Source of the DNA: Dipetalonema caudispina
Lineage: Eukaryota; Nematoda; Chromadorea; Rhabditida; Onchocercidae
Assembly (NCBI GenBank): GCA_013365325.1
Contig: JABVXV010000738.1
Location: forward strand, 1-11,313
Length of the DNA: 11,313 nt
Direction: 5' to 3'
The notes beneath the pieces are model-generated. The model saw only the letters and a list, made by a program, of their open reading frames with translations, did not search any database and had not been told where the DNA came from. Within the stretch, counting starts at the first letter, position 1. The number at the start of each line of letters is the position of its first letter. A program made the translations under genes and the position numbers. Below, piece after piece: positions 8,465-11,313 of the stretch.

Positions 8465-8500
8465 TAAGCGAGAGAAGATGATTACTACTAGTTCATGACC

Positions 8501-8605
8501 ACAGGTATTCTCACCTGTTTGCTCTGATAATTACATGTACTGGATCTATTCATCATTACATATAACGCAACTGTCATCGTAACCAGCTGTGTCACTTTTA
8601 TCGAC
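8501..8605 (+). promoter_or_regulatory. Likely core promoter of the secreted-protein gene
   Basis: This patch is clearly richer in GC than its surroundings. It carries an inverted repeat ACAGGT-N6-ACCTGT (8501-8518) that includes a CACCTG E-box, a TGATAA GATA-type site at 8525-8530, a TATAA at 8561-8565 and a CAGCTG E-box at 8584-8589. A TCACTT initiator-like sequence lies near 8592, about 30 bases after the TATAA and 14 bases before the ATG. CTGATAA is also present at 8331-8337. GATA sites of this form are typical of intestinal genes in nematodes. Tissue is inferred only. Confidence 0.4.
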
Positions 8606-8646
8606 ATGTTACTTCCGCTTTTCATCCTTTTTTTTACTATTTTAAG
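8606..8646 (+). CDS. Secreted-protein gene exon 1: 41-base signal-peptide exon
   Basis: ATG plus 12 codons and 2 bases encode [13 protein letters not shown], and the exon ends at AAG|GTAACA. The phase-2 end joins exon 2 (first base T) to form Ser14 directly before Cys15. The agreement of ATG, hydrophobic core, donor and phase supports the exon, although it is very short. Intron 1 follows (8647-9927, 1281 bp). Confidence 0.62.
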
Positions 8647-8657
8647 GTAACAGTTTT

Positions 8658-8689
<32 letters not shown>

Positions 8690-10564
8690 GAAAACGAAAC
8701 GAAAAAACATTTAACTTTTTGGAATTACCGGTGAAAAGCTTAATGCAAAATGACCAATTATTATAAATTTTATAACCTCATGTAACAAATGTTGGAGTAT
8801 TTTATAAAGTAATGGTGTGATAACCTAATTTATTTGGACTTCGAACAATTTAAGTAATATTGCTTAAATTTTTGTCTGAAATTGCCCATTCTTCCTTGAA
8901 CGTTTTAATTAACTAAATTTTCTTAGTTCAAAATAAAGCTATTTCCTCGGCAATAATTTAGGAATGTTTCGGAAAATTTTCTGAAATTCTGAAAATTTAA
9001 CTTCACTATGTTGAAAATATTGAGATTGTGAACATTTATTTCAAAAATTCGGAAAATATTTTGGGAAAATTATAGATTCATCAGCTGAACGACAAAAACT
9101 TGCAATAGAAAGACCTTTCTTGTTGATCACCAATTCAGACATTTTTTACTTTGCTACCATTGATTTTCAATATTATTTCACTAAAAGTTGTCAAACAAAA
9201 TTAACGATTTATGAACCCATTTCTTTAAATTGATTTAGCAAAGTAGTTAAGCAAGTGTACTGAAAATTAACAAATTCTCGAATGTTTGAATTTGATTAAT
9301 AAAATATTCTAGAAATAATTGTTAGCAAAAATCGGTTAAAATATTTTTTTTTTGTTACGCGATAAAATTATGATTTCGGAAATATTAGTGAAACACTCAA
9401 TATTTGGAGATTAAATTTTGGAATTAATTAGTAAATTTTTAGGCTCATAGATAATTACTATTAAACAGCAAAAATCCGTCCGAATATTTTTTTTTTTTTT
9501 TGCTAGAAGATAAAATAGAGAATTTCGAATGTACAAATATTGCACATTTAAAATTAATAGATCCAAAGATAATCGTTAGTAAACAGCAAAAATCGATTGA
9601 ATTAGAGCAATTCATCATTCTTTCTGTTTTTGATGAAAGATAAAATTGTAAATTTATTGTATATTGATTAATTTATAAATGTGTAAAAGAATGTGAAAAT
9701 TTTCATATTTTTGGATTCATTTCCGAATAATCTATTGAGTTTCTTTTATTCATTTTGTCAACATATCTTTTGTGTTTAGCTTTTTTCAAAACATTTAACA
9801 TAAATATAATTGTTAGTAAATAGCAAAAATTATAGATCAAAAATTAGCATATTAAAAATCATAAGTTTCAATTTCCTGCATATTGATCTTAAAAAGTATT
9901 TTTACTTCAATAAGGTTTATTTTGCAGTTGTGGTTATTCTCAAGCACTGAACAGCAATAATTTACCACTACCTTTGCTTGCCGGATATGGAATGGACATG
10001 TGTCGTTATATGTCTTGTCCATATGGTCAACAATGCTTAAACGGTATGAAAGAACTTACTTTTAATTTATTTTCCGAACTTGAACTTTCTGATTTGCCAC
10101 TCACTCTTCAAAACTGTTCCTAAAGTAAATTAGCAAAAAAAGTTCTAGTTTAACAAGTTTAGAAATGAAAAAAAAGCTAACATAAAGATGGTATGAAAAT
10201 TCTTACATGCATTTCTGAAAGCTTAAAATGAATGTAAGTGGAAGTAATTGGAGGAGTGAAGTTCATATCATTAATAAACATTCATTATAGTACATTTTAT
10301 GATAATCTATCAACATTATCAATGTTAATATTGTCAATATGTGTACATATCATTAAAGGTGTATGTTGGAGTAGTACACCACCTCTTCTTACTACAACAA
10401 TTACAATTCCAAACAATTTCAATCCTTTTCCATTCAATCAAAACAGTTATTCCGGTTATATGAATCCATCATTAATAACAAATCCGTGGTTTGAGGGTCG
10501 ACCGGGATTTATATTTGATGGAAATGGACGATGTTTGTTTTCTGATTATTTCGCTAAAAATTAG
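8606..10564 (+). CDS. Small secreted cysteine-rich protein, isoform A (3 exons, 120 aa)
   Basis: Exons 8606-8646, 9928-10043 and 10359-10564 join in matching phases (363 bases). The protein opens with a strongly hydrophobic [13 protein letters not shown], a typical signal-peptide core. Cleavage could fall near S14 or after A20 (SQA). The mature part has a four-Cys module, C39-x4-C44-x2-GQ-x-C50-x4-C55 ([13 protein letters not shown]), then a Thr/Pro/Asn-rich low-complexity linker and a C-terminal stretch rich in Phe and Gly ([11 protein letters not shown]) with one more Cys at 111. I do not recognise a named family. The module resembles short disulfide modules common in nematode secreted and surface proteins. 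It is probably extracellular, with unknown function. The exon 3 acceptor (ATTAAAG) is weak, but the join restores NGVC in frame. An alternative terminal exon lies at 11000-11118. Confidence 0.62.
8664..8689. repeat. Poly-A tract (26)
   Basis: A homopolymer just inside intron 1 of the secreted-protein gene, 17 bases after its donor. It is prone to sequencing and length error. Confidence 0.9.
8847..8870. repeat. 24-bp palindrome in intron 1
   Basis: AATTTAAGTAAT is followed by ATTGCTTAAATT. The two halves are reverse complements apart from one G-T position. It is AT-rich and no function is recognised. Confidence 0.6.
9315..9900 (+). repeat. Diverged tandem repeats of about 118 bp in intron 1
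   Basis: Related units begin at 9315, 9451, 9569 and 9806, each opening with a variant of ATAATYGTTAGTAAACAGCA followed by AAAATC. The first three then carry a T-rich tract and GATAAAAT. Spacings are 136, 118 and 237 bases, the last being two periods, so one unit near 9687 has probably decayed. The array fills much of the second half of the intron upstream of exon 2. Confidence 0.7.
9928..10043 (+). CDS. Secreted-protein gene exon 2: first Cys module
   Basis: The acceptor is TTTTGCAG and the donor G|GTATGA. The exon enters in phase 2 and leaves in phase 1. It encodes [11 protein letters not shown], a Leu/Pro stretch, then [15 protein letters not shown]. The other two frames hit stops early, so the frame is secure. 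If the next intron is retained, the frame continues for 26 more codons, ending in LQNCS, to the TAA at 10121-10123. Confidence 0.75.
10359..10564 (+). CDS. Secreted-protein gene exon 3a: terminal exon with Thr/Pro/Asn linker
   Basis: Entered in phase 1 at ATTAAAG|GTGTATG, it completes Gly53 and supplies VCW, the fourth Cys of module 1. A linker rich in Thr, Pro and Asn follows, then an aromatic/Gly-rich end with Cys111, and TAG at 10562-10564. Phase-1 GT donors inside it (after 10370, 10373, 10454 and 10496) could join it to exon 3b instead. Ending at 10454 would give a 123-aa protein with two Cys modules. Confidence 0.6.
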
Positions 10565-10609
10565 ATGTAGTCAATAATGACATTAATCGAAACATAAAAT
10601 GTCGCGTAT

Positions 10610-10615
10610 ATTAAA
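10610..10615 (+). terminator. Candidate poly(A) signal after exon 3a
   Basis: ATTAAA lies 46 bases after the TAG of exon 3a. A canonical AATAAA follows at 10750-10755. Either could end isoform A transcripts. Confidence 0.4.
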
Positions 10616-10999
10616 AAAAATAATTAATTTACAAACATTAAAAATGTCTGTGATATTACATTACTGAGAAATCAAACTTATCAATAATTAATAGTAAGAA
10701 AAATTTATTTTTAAAATAACTTTTCTCAAAATTATAGAAGCCCATACTAAATAAACAGTAAACAAATAGGTAATCTGAATTATTCAAATGTCTCCCCTTG
10801 AAACGATTCCCATAATTGTCATTGTACATATGCAATATGTGTTTTCAAAAGTTTCTTTTCGAATGGAAACCTTAAATTACTTAAATGGTAATGTTTATTA
10901 CTAAATTACAAATGTTACTATAAATTCCGGTCCTAAATATAGTAAATATCGTTACATTTGTGTAACATTGTTTACTTTATTTATGCATAATCATTGCAG

Positions 11000-11118
11000 T
11001 GTGCCCAACTAAAGCTAATTGCTATAGCGGTCAAACATGTTTCCATAGTGGTTGTTTTTATGGTACAGGAGCGTATCACTTTGGTAACATCATATTTGAT
11101 AATTATTTGTCAATTTAA
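11000..11118 (+). CDS. Secreted-protein gene exon 3b: alternative or additional terminal exon with second Cys module
   Basis: After a good ATTGCAG acceptor, this exon is entered in phase 1 and encodes a second module, C-x5-C-x2-GQ-x-C-x4-C (CPTKANCYSGQTCFHSGC), then FYGTGAYHFGN and a short tail ending at TAA 11116-11118. Joined directly to exon 2 it gives a 91-aa protein, with GTG (Val53) at the junction. Joined to a shortened exon 3a it gives about 123 aa. The shared GQ and Cys spacing with exon 2 indicates an internal duplication within the same gene. A separate neighbouring gene missing its first exons is less likely. Confidence 0.62.
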
Positions 11119-11136
11119 AACTTACAATTATTTATT

Positions 11137-11142
11137 AATAAA
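11137..11142 (+). terminator. Poly(A) signal AATAAA after exon 3b
   Basis: A canonical AATAAA lies 18 bases after the TAA of exon 3b, an appropriate distance for a short nematode 3' UTR. It supports 11000-11118 as a terminal exon. Confidence 0.55.
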
Positions 11143-11176
11143 TTAGTTAATAATTATTCGCATGATAACAATTAAT

Positions 11177-11313
<137 letters not shown>

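Overview
The window looks like nuclear DNA of a nematode, probably an AT-rich parasitic lineage. Four things suggest this: very low GC, introns of about 300-1300 bases, splice acceptors mostly of the TTTTCAG type, and a first coding exon beginning 9 bases behind an acceptor-like site, as expected for spliced-leader trans-splicing. The species cannot be named from the sequence. Two multi-exon genes, both on the + strand, can be assembled by matching exon phases by eye. Neither appears as one long open frame.

Layout. 1-200 is an (ATT)n microsatellite. 201-2400 is AT-rich and has no gene I can support. 2429-2808 is the likely control region of gene 1: two CCAAT boxes 21 bp apart, a 16-bp hairpin, and a trans-splice-type acceptor. 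Gene 1 (2818-6704, six coding exons, 294 aa) is a CREB3/OASIS-family bZIP transcription factor, most likely the counterpart of C. elegans crh-2. 6705-8226 is a gene-free stretch holding a probable poly(A) signal and simple repeats. 8227-8605 is the likely promoter of gene 2: a diverged tandem duplication, GATA and E-box sites, and a TATA-like box. Gene 2 (8606 to 10564 or 11118) encodes a small secreted cysteine-rich protein. It has a 41-base signal-peptide exon, a 1281-base intron with an internal repeat of about 118 bp, and two candidate 3' terminal exons, each with its own stop codon and poly(A) signal. 11177-11313 is again an (ATT)n microsatellite.

The most notable points are these. (1) Intron 4 of the bZIP gene lies inside the DNA-binding basic region and lacks a GT donor: the homology-defined boundary reads AAG|ATTAGA. 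The nearest usable GT, 27 bases upstream and in the same phase, would delete the invariant DNA-contact Asn and give an in-frame protein with its zipper but without a working basic region. (2) The bZIP protein ends 25 residues after its last zipper position and has no transmembrane segment, unlike ER-anchored vertebrate CREB3 proteins. (3) The secreted-protein gene appears to choose between alternative 3' ends that keep or extend a C-x(4,5)-C-x2-GQ-x-C-x4-C module.

The two genes have no evident functional link beyond being neighbours. CREB3-family factors are known to drive secretory-pathway genes, and gene 2 encodes a secreted product, but a regulatory link would be speculation.
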